64,000 nt of DNA from Anthoceros angustus (GCA_010909165.1 VJWM01000126.1:682001-746000), one strand, 5' to 3'; positions 11,872 to 24,314 are shown, counted from the first letter of the stretch. Program-made: numbers and translations. The notes: generated by a model not told the origin, from the letters alone.

Positions 11872-13597
11872 ACTGACATCCGATTTCAGATTTAATTTTT
11901 CGAGCTCCAAAGAACTCAGCCCAAAAAGTAGGGTACGCCGCTTCCTGTGTCCCACGCACGGTATTCTTTAGTAAAAGGCGAAAGAGTAGTTCGCATTGCG
12001 TTGAACACACGGCTCACTCTTCCAATGCCAAGCTTCCACGTTTATATTGCATTGAAGGTGGTACGCATACACTGGCAGCAATATGGGGTAATAATATTTC
12101 CTAACGTCTCTGGACTTTAGAGTGCAGCCTAGTTTGCATTTGTTATTGCATTTCATAACATTACGAGTCACAACATGCTGTGGAAGCAAGGTTGGGGAAT
12201 TCCGCCACCCTCGAAATCATCGGTGACGGTGACAACAAAGAGGGAATGGCACAGTGCAACGCACTGACTGCCCTTAGGAGGCTCTGACAATCACAAAATC
12301 GTTCCCGAACTGCCAGAGGACGACAATCACAGACACGCAGTATCGCCCATCAGCATCAATGTTGTCTCTCCCATGGCTCTGCTGGAGTCGGACGACATCT
12401 CATCTCCCGTGGCTACTTGAGCACAAAACGGGGTGGGGTTGAGGGGCCTGGCACAGAACTCGCCAAGCAACGCCTCCTAGCCTTCCCTTTTCGAGGACCC
12501 ATGGCTGAGAGCCACGCAGGTTGGACAAGAGCTGGATTTTGTGTTGAGCTAGAGCTGCTTCCACTTTGAAGCAGCTGGTCAAGGGAAGTTGCAGTTGTGG
12601 TCGCTATTGAAGGCTTTTGTGACGAGACGTTCGTGTTCAGTATTGGGCTGAAGTGTCTTTGGGCGATCACGTTGACGACAGCTACCTCACTAAATATGTG
12701 CACCATGATTGCAGGAGCACGAACATGTAATTGTCCGGTATGTACTTTGATGTGCTTGGCAGCCTGGTGTATGGGCTCGTAAGGAGTCCGAAAAAGTGCT
12801 TCGCCAGTCCAGTAAAAACACAACATGCTTGGAAGCCTGTGAGTGGCATCACCTGAAACATCGCTCTGTGCTTGGTCTGACATATCTGATGTGCTTCCTA
12901 CGGCTGATTCCCTGGCTTTCCGAATGCCCAACAGCGTGGATGTATGTGGGGTAGTGCTACCAGATGTGCACGACATGTGGTTAGCTACTGTATGCAGGGG
13001 AGACTTTCAAGGAATTGTGCTGGGCAGTTGGCAGCGGTACTGTGGTTGTGGTACCCTAGGTGATCAGTGGGTGTCACCTGGAATGGACGAAGTTGTTCTC
13101 TGACAGAAGTATGATCGCCAACGTGCATGCGGTCCTCGGAACTTGTGCCTTAACACAACTCCAGTTTTGTTTGTACATTGTGACCTCTTTCTAGGAAGGA
13201 CACACGCTCCTGACACCCATCCATCCCAGGCGCTGGCGTCTCTGGCTTCTTCTGTCCGTGCAACATTCTCCTGACTCATGGCAGTTGGCGTGTCACAGGC
13301 TTCTACAGTAGCTTCCATGTAACAGCTTTATAGGTTTCCTCCTGGACAGGCAAGGTTCCTTGCAGTTTTGCAATCCCGTTGGATACGACATGGGAACACA
13401 TGAACAGCGCTCAGAACTGCGCGGTTCTGACGATTTTCTATGTAGCGATGATCGTATTCAGTGAATGGACGATAACACTATGGATACATCTATCCACATG
13501 TTAGCGAGATTCCAAATCACTTCCGTCCCGCTGTTGCCAAAGTGCACTCCGCATGTTGCTACAAGGAAATTGGAAGGTTAGACATTCACCTATCCTG
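11872..13597. repeat. Duplicated block, copy 2 (partner 8700-9672)
   Basis: It keeps the same ordered landmarks as copy 1: CATCCGATTTCAG (11877), GGTATTCTTTAGTAAAAGGC (about 11960), GTACGCATACACTGGCAGCA (12061), GGAATTCCGCCACCCTCGAA (12195), CACTTTGAAGCAGCTGGTCAAG (12555, shortened here to its core CAGCTGGTCAAG) and GAATGGACGATAACACT (13464). About 800 bases without a match separate the last two landmarks, so an insertion in this copy or a deletion in the other is likely. Confidence 0.65.
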
Positions 13598-14268
13598 CAT
13601 CACCTCTTCCAAGGACCTGGAGCAGAGAAATAACGTTCTAAGAATACTACATTTCGAGGCCGGTGGAATCTGAAAACATGGGACACTCAACTTTATTCTC
13701 GGCATCATTGAATACAAGGCCAAGTTGGCAAAGTTTCTGCTCCGAACAAGGAATTTCCCACAAAATCACATCGAAGAATTTCCCACGAAATCACATAGAT
13801 GAAAAGCTGAATTTGAAGGAATGGCTGGTGGCCATGCCTAATAAGAGAGACGACCTGCTGACCAGACCTGGCAGCAAGTGCAGCAGTTCAGAGTCTCTGT
13901 TATTGCTACAGCATTGCAGATGCTTCGGCTTTACGCACATCTCCCTTCTCTTACGCGACTTAATTAGCCACCAGTGGAGTGATGGAACTGCACTACCTTA
14001 CTTACAACTGCCTGTAGCTGGAATGCAGCTGCTGCAAGATAACAGACAGCTGAACTTTTCGCAATCTGCAAGGACATGCGTAGGTACTCGTCAAGCACTT
14101 ACACGAACATCGAAATCCATTGAAACAGTCGATGCCATTCAAACAGACAGAAACAAGCTGCACAGACTGCACTAGCTCACAACCAGACCGAGAGATGGGG
14201 ATATGGCATGACATTATTCAGCACGGCACACTTACTTCGGCAATTTATTGAGCTGAGGCCATCAGAGC

Positions 14269-16009
14269 TCAGTAAGTCTTGGGAGGAGGGGCTCCGTAGC
14301 TAGGCTTCCCGGGCTTCGGTGCCGGCGTCCACGGCTTCGGTGAAGGCTTGTGGTGATGGTGGGGAGGAGGCTTGTGCTCATGATGAGGAGGAGGTGGCGA
14401 TGTGTAGTGGTAGGGAGATGGTGGGGGTGGGCTAGGAGGAGGGGGTGAAGGTGGAGGTGGAGGTGGGGACTGGTAAACGTAGGGTGGAGGACTGGGAGGA
14501 GGAGGAGACGGGGAAGGTGGCGGTGGGGACTTGTAGTGGTAAGGTGGAGGACTGGGAGGAGGAGGAGATGGGGAAGGTGGCGGTGGGGACGAGTAGTGGT
14601 AGGGTGGGGGACTGGGAGGAGGAGGAGACGGGGATGGGGAGGTGGGGACTGGTAGTGGTAGGGTGGGGACTGGGAGGAGGAGGAGATGGTGATGGCGGAG
14701 GTGGGGACTGGTAGTGGTAGGGTGGGGACTGGGAGGAGGAGGAGATGGTGATGGCGGAGGTGGGGACTTGTAGTGGTAGGGTGGGGACTGGGAGGAGGAG
14801 GAGATGGGGATGGCGGAGGTGGGGACTTGTAGTGGTAGGGTGGGGACTGGGAGGAGGAGGAGATGGGGATGGCGGAGGTGGGGACTTGTAGTGGTAGGGT
14901 GGAGGACTAGGAGGAGGAGGAGGAGATGGGGATGGCGGAGGTGGGGACGTGTAGTGGTAGGGTGGAGGACTGGGAGGAGGAGGAGATGGTGATGGCGGAG
15001 GTGGGGAATTGTACTGGTAGGGCGGGGGTGGTGCTTCTTAGGAGGGAGGTGGGGACTTGGTAGTGGTAGGGCGGGGGTAGTGCTTCTTAGGAGGGGAGGT
15101 GGGGACTTGTACTGGTAGGGTGGAGGAGGAGAAGGGATGGTGGAGGTGGGGACGTGTAGTGGTACGGCGGGGATGGTGCTTCTTAGGAGGGAGGTGGGGA
15201 TCAGTAGTGGTAAGGCGGGGAGTGGTGCTTCCTGTGGGGAGGTGGGATTGGTAGTGGTAAGGTGGGGAGGTGCTTCTTGGGAGGGGAGGTGGGGACTGGT
15301 AGTGGTAAGGCGGGGAGTGGTGCTTCTTGGGAGGGGAGGTGGGGACTGGTAGTGGTAAGGCGGGGAGTGGTGCTTCTTGGTAGGGGGATTGGTAGTGGTA
15401 AGGCGGGGAGTGGTGCTTCTTGGGAGGAGGAGGAGAGTGGTAGTGGTAGACCTTGGGAGGAGGAGGAGATTTGTGGTGCTGCTTCTTGGGAGGAGGGGGT
15501 GAGTTATAATGGTAAACCTTGGGAGGAGGAGGAGATTTGTGGTGCTGCTTCTTGGGAGGAGGGGGTGAGTTATAATGGTAAACCTTGGGAGGAGGAGGGG
15601 ACTTGGGATGGGTAGGAGGCTTGTGGTAAGGAGGGGAGCCGTGGTGAGTAGGAGGCTTGTGGTAAGGAGGGAAGCCGTGGTGAGTAGGAGGCTTGTGGTG
15701 AGGAGGAGGCTTGTGGTGAGGAGGAGGCTTGTGATGAGTAGGAGGCTTATGGTAAGGAGGAGGCTTGTGAACTGGAGGAGGCTTGTGAACTGGAGGAGGC
15801 TTGGGGTGATGCTCCTTCGGGGGATGATGGTAAATACGCGGCGGCAGCACTGGGTGGTGAGGCTTCGGAACTGGAGGTGCCTTGGGCTTAGGAGTCCCCG
15901 GGTACGTGTACTTGTACCCGTCGGCAGCAGCAGTGTCGATGAGAGCAGCACCCGCCACCAGGAGCAACAGCAGCCCCTGGAGCAGCAGCGGAATCTTGAG
16001 CGACGCCAT
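14269..16009 (-). CDS. Extensin-like hydroxyproline-rich cell-wall protein, frameshifted in its repeats
   Basis: This is a secreted structural wall glycoprotein of the extensin type, cross-linked through tyrosines in YHY/YVY motifs. The start at 16009 gives a signal peptide (MASLKIPLLLQGLLLLLVAG) and then a KPPPxHKPPxHH-rich domain. Next come SPPPPKVYHYNSPPPPKK units, and then SPPPPSPSPPPPSPPPYHYK repeats in a second frame. It ends in HHHHKPSPKPW...SYGAPPPKTY with a stop at 14269-14271. Both ends are clean, but between about 14640 and 15420 the SPPPP frame is lost and regained many times by one- or two-base indels in purine runs (on the + strand, GGTGGAGGAC against GGTGGGGAC, for example). 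The gene is either decaying by slippage or misassembled in its repeats. No intron is evident. Identity is very sure; the reading frame through the middle is not. Confidence 0.85.
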
Positions 16010-17416
16010 CGTCGCCCGCTGGGGAAAGCTCTCTGCACAGTCACAGACACACACACATTGCAAAGAAACATCAGTCTACATGAAACGAAACAATGGGCAC
16101 GCACGTACAAAATCCAAATCCCCGCAGCCAGCTGCTACTGCACAATGCACATTCCCAAGCTGGTGGAGCACAAATCAGAACTGCTGTACAGAAGTGCGTA
16201 GCTTCAATCAGCATTGCGACTCCTGCAGACCGCAAGTCCGACAAGCTGTCCACTCGGCGATGCAATGCAATTCTATAACAACGCACTGCAACACTGTAAC
16301 AATGCAATGCAGATCGCTAGTGCAGTTCTCCCCTACATCCTGGACCCCTGAGACACGTGACGAGAGATCAATCGCTCGAGCGCCATGACCCACTGGACAC
16401 GAATTCGTACCACCCATCTACGACTTACGACTGAACTCCATCACCCACATTGTGAAACACACAGAATGCGAGCCCTTCACAGCCCGACTCAAGCGCCCAC
16501 AAGGAGACAGCAATTCACGACCCGGAATGCGAGCGTCTCACAGCTCAACTCTAGCGCCCACAAGGACGCAGCAATTCACGACCAAGAATGCGAGGCAGAG
16601 AGACGAAATCCCACAGCAGATGACTTGCCTGCGATCAGGCGCCCAGGCGCCGAACGGCTGGGAAGGCGGCCCCCTCCTCCTGTTCTGAGTCCCGACTCCC
16701 AGTCCCCTGCGGAAGAGGATCGACTGAGGATGGAGAAGCACGGCAGACAGCGGGACTTAAATACCCGAGGAGGTCGGGTGTGCCAGCAGCGCCTGGCCCG
16801 GTCCTTTCATCTCTGCGGCATTACCTGGTGATTGCGCATGATGTACATGTGACGAAATTGTTGGTTTGTGAGTCTCTAATGGCACATCACAGCCGGCTCC
16901 CACTTCCCGCACAGTACACAGACGACATAGACTAGATACTCGCAGTAAGGTTTCTGAAGCATGTCAGAGTCGGCAGTGCAGCAGCAGCCCCCTAACTCCT
17001 CCACTAATTAAACATCGTCGTTCCTTCACTCTGACACAATTTCGCAATCAAGCAAACGGCTCCCGGGTCACCCGTGATTTCCCGGCACTGGGATCAAAGA
17101 AGAAAGTCCGGGTGACAGGCGTGTTCGGGGTTGGTAAAAGCCGTGTGACAGGTAATAGACAGACAGGCAAGCAGACAGTCGTCATGGCTTGATGGAACGG
17201 AATGCAATGGCCCACTCGGATTGCCTTGACTCCGTCTCGTCTCTTCACATGCCAGACACAGATTCCCCGGATGCCAGTCGGCCTCCTGGACTGGTGTGCA
17301 TGGTGGGCCGTTGTCCGTCCCGCTGCCCAACAATCCTAGACCCAGTAAACTCCATTCAATTTTCATGGCCACCAAGCAGACGTGACCCTACTGCAACCCC
17401 TCCGTTGGTTCACGTA
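16010..17416. other. Upstream region of the extensin gene; no supported gene
   Basis: This holds the extensin 5' UTR and promoter on the minus strand, beginning with an AC-repeat stretch (16046-16056), and a 61-bp tandem repeat listed separately. A TTAAATACCC TATA-like box faces right at about 16756, but I find no exon after it. The rest is unremarkable. Confidence 0.5.
16464..16593. repeat. 61-bp tandem repeat, two full units plus a partial one
   Basis: GAATGCGAG starts at 16464, 16525 and 16586, a period of exactly 61. Each unit continues through TCACAGC, AGCGCCCACAAGGA and GCAATTCACGACC. It lies upstream of the extensin gene. Confidence 0.85.
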
Positions 17417-20399
17417 GCATGCTTTCAATCGACGCAGCCCATGTTTGCTTGAAACCGGGATGAAGAAACCAAGCATTCCATTTTCAATTCACGGTCGTAG
17501 GACTGAATCGAGAGTCCCACTCGCAGGAGTTGAACGAAGGAACAAACTGGAACAAACTTGACTGCTCATGTAGTATAAGGTTTTCGAGACTGATAGTTTA
17601 TTGAAAATAAAGAGATAAAAGATTAAATCATTCACTGTATAATTTTTTGATGAAAAACATAGAAAATCATGGCTATATATCTATTGGGCTATAATGACAT
17701 ACCGGGGAGATGAAGAGATACCATAAAACCTATGTATGTTCTTTAACACATACCACTCTAATACCATAGGTACGTGGAAACTTTATAAAACAGGTCTTTT
17801 TGGCCCCGGCCAAAAAGACCTAGATGTGAATGAAGTGGTTGGACAAGCATTATGTAGATTCTATATAAGAAAAAAATAAATTATATTTAATTATTTGATA
17901 AGACTATTAAATTCCATTTGAGTAACTCGTGGCTGGCGGAGGATGTGATCCCTTTTCCGAAACTCGGACGAGGGGATGCGGCGATTGCAATGAGGTCGAA
18001 GTCCCGGTTCTTCCCGGTTTTCGTGCGCGCCTCGCCGGCCGGCAAAGTGCGGACCCGACGCCGGGCAATGGAGGCTGCCGGTGCACCGCGTATGTGCATA
18101 TCCAGTCGCAGCACGCGGCGGACTGCGCAGTTTTGGGTTTGGACCGGATTGTGGGATTGTTGGTTTGTGATTGTGATTGTGAAATAGAATATACCGGTGA
18201 AGTGGCATTGGATGGTTCAATGCGGACGGCAAGCTCCTCTTTTGATCGCGAGAGGAGACCGGACCGTATGCGGAGATTTATTTGTTCAATGTTGCTGGCG
18301 TCAGGCCACTAGGGACCCAGCGGATGGCTTCGACCACAGCGTACTGCTTTGCTTCTTTTCTTGCTGTGCCTTTGCCTCTGTGCAGAGAACTTTATACATC
18401 AGGCGATCGCCGTATGGAAAAGCAGTGTGGTGTAGTATGTACAGCGTTACCTACCCGCCCGCGTGGGCTGCTTGTGCGGCTTCTGGGAATCGGAGACACT
18501 GGAGGCCAGGGAGGAGGCCGCGGTCCAACACGCCCACGTGTGAGGAAGGGGCCCCCCGCTGAGGAATGCATCCCCCCTGGTCGGCTCGTCCCCGAGTGTG
18601 CCCTGGGACGGGAAGGAAAGGTAGGCCAAGTTGGCCGGCACCGGACTGGGCGTCGTGTACGTATAGGGTATCACATATTCGCCAGTTACCGGAGCCTGTG
18701 TAGGTTAATGGGAAGGGGTTTGGAATTATTCCGGCCGCGCTCACACGGGACGTGGAGGAGCCGGTTTTTCATTCCGGTGCACGAACCCGGCTTTGCGAGG
18801 GCCAGCGGCCGCGTGCGGCGATGGGAGCGGCGCATGCAGCATATGCGGCAGGGTACGGGATGATCTTTCCTGGTGCGCGTGGAGGATGCAACTGGGAGCG
18901 GTGCAGCAAGTGCTTCCTGCAAGCTGTAACAGACGAGACGGCGACGGCGTCAGAGGAGGGAGCGCTGGATTACAGGATGGCATCGTTTTATTACGGCCGG
19001 ACTGCGGCGAGCCAGCTGTTCGGCAGCTGTGGAAGGCAGGGAGGTGCGGGGAAGGGTTCACGTGAGGTTTCTTGTGGTTTAGGGTCAAGAAGCAAGGGCT
19101 TGCTTGACTTGGGAGGACTTGTGGCCTCGGACGGCGTATCAGGAGGCGAGAAGCCGTGAGGACGATAAGGAAGGTGCTTTGGCAGGTTTGTCTTGGATGG
19201 TTCCTGTGCAGATCGGTTATTACGTATGGTAGATTATGTGATGTGCGAACATATGTAGACTAGTGTGCGGTGCGCACAGATCTGTGAAGATCGGATGATG
19301 CTGCTGATGGCAAGGCTGCGAGAATCGATGGCGGACCCCTGTGTCAGACGCCTGCAGGTGGTGACGGTGCTCAAGGTCCTGCCATGGCCACACATGTCAC
19401 GGTTCTGCGGACGAAGGACGGCCTGCCACACCACACCGGAGAATGATAGGAAGCATGACGCCGACGGCGGCCTCCGACTGCGACAAAATTGCTTCGCACA
19501 TCGCGCTTGCATTCCGTTTCTGGCAGCGTCTGTCGTTGTTGCGCGTAGGTTTGTGTTTGCAGTGGGGCAGCTGGGAGAGCAGTGCTCCGAACCCTCCCGT
19601 TGTTACTTGCTTGTCGTTTTATGGCAAAAGTGTTCCCGGCGTCCTTGTCCATGGACCGGGCGATGTGGCTGCTAAACGGATCGATGTCAGACAGGAGTCG
19701 TTTACGAATATTATTTGTGGAAGAAGGAGGGTTTTTTAATTTTAGCGGCTTGAGTTTGTGGTTGAGCGTGGTGGCGGCCATATGGGCGTGGGCTTCTCCA
19801 CAGGTGCGCAAGTGCGTCCCCATGGTGGAACGGACCTGCGACTCGCATGGACCCGCTTGACGCGCTGCCTGTGGGTCTTGCTTTCCCAGCCTGCTTGTCG
19901 TGAAGGTGAAGGAGACATAATGGTTGAGAGCCATTTTTGGGAGATTGTACCATCGTAGGAGGATGGAAGCCAAGTTCTGCCAGATAAAAGAGTAAGGGTG
20001 CCAGAGCTATGCATGGAAGACGAGCATACATTGGATGAGCTAGAGCTGTGGTGGTGGTTGTCATTGGGAGGTGAAAGTGTCCAGCAAAAGTATGATTTTT
20101 CTCCCAGGTTCAATGACTGCGTGTTCCCGCCGGGTGGCATTTCTCGGTAGGACGCATATCCAGCGTCGCTTTTCACCCATTTCCGCTGAGAAAGAAATGC
20201 TTGCAAAACTCTGCCACACGCACATGGATCTTGAAATGTGTGCCAATGGTGGTAACCTTTTCAACTTCGTATCAACCCTGAACTGTACAACGCTGCGTGC
20301 GTTCGTACCCAATGCAGCAAGCGGAGGGACTGGTGCCAGCCAACATGCATCTACGGGAGATATCATTCCCACCTTACCTGGAGAAAGTGCAAAAGCAGT

Positions 20400-20477
20400 C
20401 ACTACTTGGGAGATATTTACACATCGTAACCAGACATTCACTACTTGGAAGATATTTACACATCGTAACCAGACATT
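20400..20477. repeat. 39-bp tandem duplication inside copy A
   Basis: CACTACTTGG(G/A)AGATATTTAC continues to GACATT twice, starting at 20400 and 20439. The partner segment at 38907 has only one unit, so the duplication came after the segmental copy. Confidence 0.85.
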
Positions 20478-20534
20478 GTCTCTGCAATTGAACTTCTTAA
20501 GACTGGGCAGAATTGACATTTCTCCGAGCAGAAG
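20456..20534 (-). pseudogene. Dead copy of the last exon of the TMEM185/RING gene
   Basis: This 79-base stretch aligns without gaps to the terminal exon at 38924-39002 and keeps its TAA. The splice acceptor GCAG has become GCAA, and the RING cysteine codon TGT (in CPVCR) has become TTA, so it cannot serve as an exon. No other exon of the gene is present nearby. It marks the edge of the segmental duplication. Confidence 0.8.
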
Positions 20535-20854
20535 TTGCATCACGAAAGAATGACACGGCGTTATCAATTGACTCGAAGAAAAATATTTTTATGATTCAAT
20601 GAAATAATTTTTATGATTATAATTAGATTTTAAGGTGATAAGATGAGATTTAAGACTTGATGGTCTGTATATCAAGGAAGATAGCACCAGCTTATAATGT
20701 CCCTACTTACAAGCAAGTTGCTTTCCTCTTATATTCCTCCCATTCTAAGGTCTTATTTTTTGGGCATCTAGTTTCAAATTGTTTGATTACTGCAAGGATG
20801 TCAAAACACATAAGTCTTGTCTTGTAGCTCGGCAAGAGGACTAGAGTGGAACTT

Positions 20855-21800
20855 ATGGAGAATGTTGAGAATAGTGAAGATTCAAATAATGACGATGTAG
20901 AGGAAGACACAACACAACTATCGAAGGATTGGAAGGAGGCTTATTGTGAAAAGTATCGTTGGATACATTACAACATTTATACCCAGAAAGTCTAGTGCAA
21001 GACTTGCAAGGAACATGGTAGATAAAGGTGAAGTACAGGGTGCAGGCTTATTGTGAAAAGTATCGTTGGATACATTACAACATTTATACCCAGAAAGTCT
21101 AGTGCAAGACTTGCAAGGAACATGGTAGAAAAAGGTGAAGTACAGGGTGCAGGTTTATTGTGAAAAGTATCGTTGGATACATTACAACATTTATACCCAG
21201 AAAGTCTAGTGCAAGACTTGCAAGGAACATGGTAGAAAAAGGTGAAGTACATGGTGCAGAGGCACAACAAATATCAAGTCTACCGCTATGTACATGCACG
21301 ACTTCAGTGCAATCCATAACCAATCAACTAGAAGTTTGGGCTCCAAGATTTACGAAAGTGGTATAAAATACACTTGAGTGTAATTCTATTGGGCTTCTTC
21401 ATCTTTTTCAAGCAGTATATTTTGTGGGCAGGAATAATATCCCCTTTGCGCAACATGAAAATGTCATCGATCTACTAGAAAACAGTGGAGAGCAGTACAT
21501 CCCATCTCAATGCCATGATAACAAAGCTTGTGCTGATTGATAACATGCATATATATGTTCTGTCATTTGCAAAGACCTGGCAAAGCGGATAATACAAAGT
21601 CATGTATTGGGTTCGATTATTGATGAATGAACTGATATAACCATTGAAAAACACCTTGTCCTCTTCCTTTCTTTTTTTAGAAAAAAATCCTTTTTGGATG
21701 TTCAACATGAATTGAAAGAAAGCACCCACGACATGCTCTACCCCACAAGCGTTGAAACCATCTGTGTATACACTATCTTCCATCATTGTTCCGTAACCTA
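20855..21800 (+). mobile_element. Fossil hAT-superfamily transposase (KIAA1586/ZMYM-like), inactivated
   Basis: Conceptual reading gives an acidic leader (ENVENSEDSNNDDVEEDT), then KDWKEAYCEKYRWIHYN and CKTCKEHG, which is a TTF/BED-type zinc-finger start. After the tandem repeat comes LFQAVYFVGRNNIPFAQHE and then DLAKRIIQSHVLGSIIDE. A TGA sits exactly where the family has Ser in the (L/I)DESTDI motif, and TDITIEKHLVLF follows. The stops (TAG before CKTC, TGA and TAA near 21537, TGA in the DE.TDI motif) and frameshifts mean no protein is made. I matched this from memory of the family; terminal inverted repeats and an 8-bp target duplication were not found by eye. Confidence 0.6.
20941..21261 (+). 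repeat. 107-bp tandem triplication of the transposase zinc-finger region
   Basis: TTATTGTGAAAAGTATCG begins at 20941, 21048 and 21155, exactly 107 bases apart. The copies differ at very few positions (GATAAAGG against GAAAAAGG, for example). The unit covers the CEKYRWIHYN..CKTCKEHG coding stretch. Near identity means the triplication is much younger than the decay of the element. Confidence 0.95.
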
Positions 21801-24027
21801 GCTACATATATCAATCCTCCCTGGCTCTCACTATCCTTTTACTGCTCAGACACACTTTACAATTTAATTCAATGTGTTTCTTTTCAATCTAGGTCTAAAT
21901 ACCGAAGTTTGTGGGGACATTCTGCTGACCTTGTTGCCGACTAAGAGTAGTAGTGTGATACATGGTTCATATACATTTTTTTGCGAAAAACAAGCAATGG
22001 ATTGTTGCAAAAAGGAAATTTTAGTAGATGTTAGAAAAGATAATCAAGTGTATGCAAATAAAGTATATTGAAGGGTTTGAATATGTACATATTATGAAAT
22101 TTTATAAATATATTATGAACAAACCAAAATTTGTTTGTGAAGTTTGTAATCGTTTGCATTTTATTCCAATACTGGTCGTTTTATCTTCATGCAAGCTAAA
22201 TGCAGCTAGAACTGATAAAACTTATCTCTCGAAAATAAATTCCAAGATAAATAATGAGTCTAGAGCTTAGCTTGGCTATAGCTTATACACAATAAAGAGA
22301 TTATACATTTAAGCATTCTACTCCTTGCCATGGATTGGACTTCCCTATCCTTGCTTAAAAGATGGAAAGCAACAACTAAAAATCTTAAGAAGTTAGCAAA
22401 CTTCTTAACAAATCTGTAGAAGTTAATATACGTTTTTTAAAAACCTTGGAGAAGGCTTGGGAGCCACAAGAAGTTATGAAACTTCAAGCTTAGAAACCAT
22501 TGATGCAAAACTTTAAGATGAAAATAGAAACTTGAAGTTTTAGTTTGGAAAAATCTGGACCATTGTAGTAGATATATCCCAAAGTTCTCGTAAACGCCTT
22601 CCTCACATCAAGTAAACAAAATCCCCAAGAAGTCTATTGAAAGTCTTAAGAAGTTGACAAACTTCGTAATAAGTCTCCCTAAACTCAAAACTTACACAAA
22701 TGAACACTTTTGTTGGAGTGCAAAGTAATGACAAGTACGTTTGCATAGATCATGACGTATCACCTTTTGTACTAGATTGGATCAATCGATTTGCACTAAC
22801 CTAGCCACCAAGTTGTCGTTAATGCATTGAAACACTTGCACACATGCTAGAGAATTTGCTCATAATTGAGTCGCGATACACCTAAAGTATTTCATTTCCA
22901 TTAACTTCTAAAATCTCCCTGGGGGCTAGTCCTAGGCCTAGGGCCCTTTAGAGGGTTGTTCCCCATTGCCCTGGAGTAGATGGGACTTCCCAGCTACATA
23001 TTGATTAAGAAAGGGTGTCAAGTAAGAAGACACTTTTGTTTTAGTTGTAAAATAAATTATTAAAAATATTGAGAGATATAAAAAATACATAAAATATGTT
23101 CTGAATAATCATTTGAAGTTCTTGTAAATAGCATATAAAGTAAATATATTAAAAATTTTAATATGGAAGAAAAAAGTATAATACTAAGATTATTGGGATA
23201 TTGCGATTTGTATTCTGTAAAAATTATATTTGTGAAAAAATAGATGATTAAAAGAGGTTTAAAAATAATGCGTTTAGGACATAATCTTGGCAGCATTTCT
23301 ACTTTTTGAAGAACAAATAACAATTACGGTTGAGGGTGAGCTTTGTACTCTAATAAAAAGAGGAAAAAAATCAACATTTGAGGCGAGGCTTCTATTGTGG
23401 TTTAACAAAAAATGAATAAAGAGCCTTCAGAACATAACCTCCTCTACAGGGCTCCTGAAAAGGCATGTGGATTCACCTAATCCCTTACTCCCTATTCCCT
23501 GTCATTATCAAATGAAGATACATACTTTGATTTACTTCTTAATTACATGTTGTACATTCGGAAGAATACATTCTTTCCGTTCTAGAGCTTCTTCTGATGT
23601 AATTGTTGGTATGGCTTTGCCTCCAGAGCCTTCTGCCCTCAGGTAGAGGACGAAGTCATGTCACGGAAACTTGGTAGCCAGATTATCAACCAACTTCGTC
23701 TCGGAAACTTGGTAGCAAGATTATCAACCGGACTCCCTTTCCAAAGTTCTCGTGAACTTCAACGCTTTACATTCATTCGAGATTTTCTTCTAATTTCATG
23801 TAAAGTATGATCTTTTGGCAAGAGTTTGCTAACTTCTCACAATCGAAACGCTTGTGAATTGCTACGTTTTAAGATGGGCAATTTGAAACCTACTGATGCT
23901 CAGGGCATAAACTTGCCCTCGTGGGGCTACTTGTTTTATTTGATTTTACTTTATTTGATTCTACTTTACTTTATTTTGGCAAACCATGATCTCACGTCTA
24001 AACGATCATTACCGGGGTGGAGGAGGT
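21801..24027. other. AT-rich gene-free region
   Basis: Strongly AT-rich, with no open frame of recognisable content. It contains a copy of the dispersed short repeat (22915-23005). Two near-identical stretches of GGAAACTTGGTAGC(C/A)AGATTATCAACC lie at 23668 and 23704. It reads as old transposon debris. Confidence 0.6.
22915..23005 (-). repeat. Dispersed short repeat, copy 2 of 3 (inverted)
   Basis: On the minus strand it reads GCTGGGAAGTCCCATC, then CCAGGGCAATGGGGAACAAC and CCCTAGGCC. This parallels TGGGAAATC.C..CC..GAGGCCAAAGGGGACAACCC at 43255. Confidence 0.45.
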
Positions 24028-24314
24028 GATCGGATTTGCCCCGCCTTGCGACACACCCACCGACGAAGGCCCATAGCCTTGCCCACCGTTGAACCTCAAA
24101 TTCTGGATCAATTCGGAGTAAATCCTCGTTTTCCGCTCGTTTTTGGTACAGTTTTGGGACTTGTCACAAGTTGCTAGTTGGAAAGCAGAGCTAAGATGGA
24201 GAACCGTTGTCCGGGATCGGGGGAGTGGGGTCACTGGTGTGGTCATACGCATGTCTACCTGGGCATCCTGTCATAGACTGGTGCTAGACATCTTCCGACA
24301 GCGGTCCTTGAACC

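Larger units (their letters stand above)
17417..20562. repeat. Segmental duplication, copy A (partner 36410-39040)
   Basis: The two segments match in order and direction over most of their length. The match starts at GCATGC.TTC..TC (17417 and 36410) and runs through an AT-rich part. It continues through AGGCCAGCGGCCGCGT-like sequence (18800 and 38150), GGAGGATGCAACTGGGAGCG (18881 and 38234), GACTCGCATGGACCC (19843 and 38466) and TCTCCGAGCAGAAG (20521 and 38991). Copy A carries extra material near 19000-19700. The right end of copy B is inside the last intron of the TMEM185/RING gene, so copy B is the source side and copy A is the duplicate. The long minus-strand open frames seen here are not conserved between the copies. 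Confidence 0.75.

Noticed and set aside
14445-15615. Glycine/valine-rich plus-strand frames
   Set aside because: They are the antisense of the extensin proline repeats (CCN read as GGN).
20941-21261. Regular 107-bp repeats considered as a CRISPR-like array
   Set aside because: There are no unique spacers; the units are contiguous tandem copies of transposase coding sequence in a eukaryotic genome.
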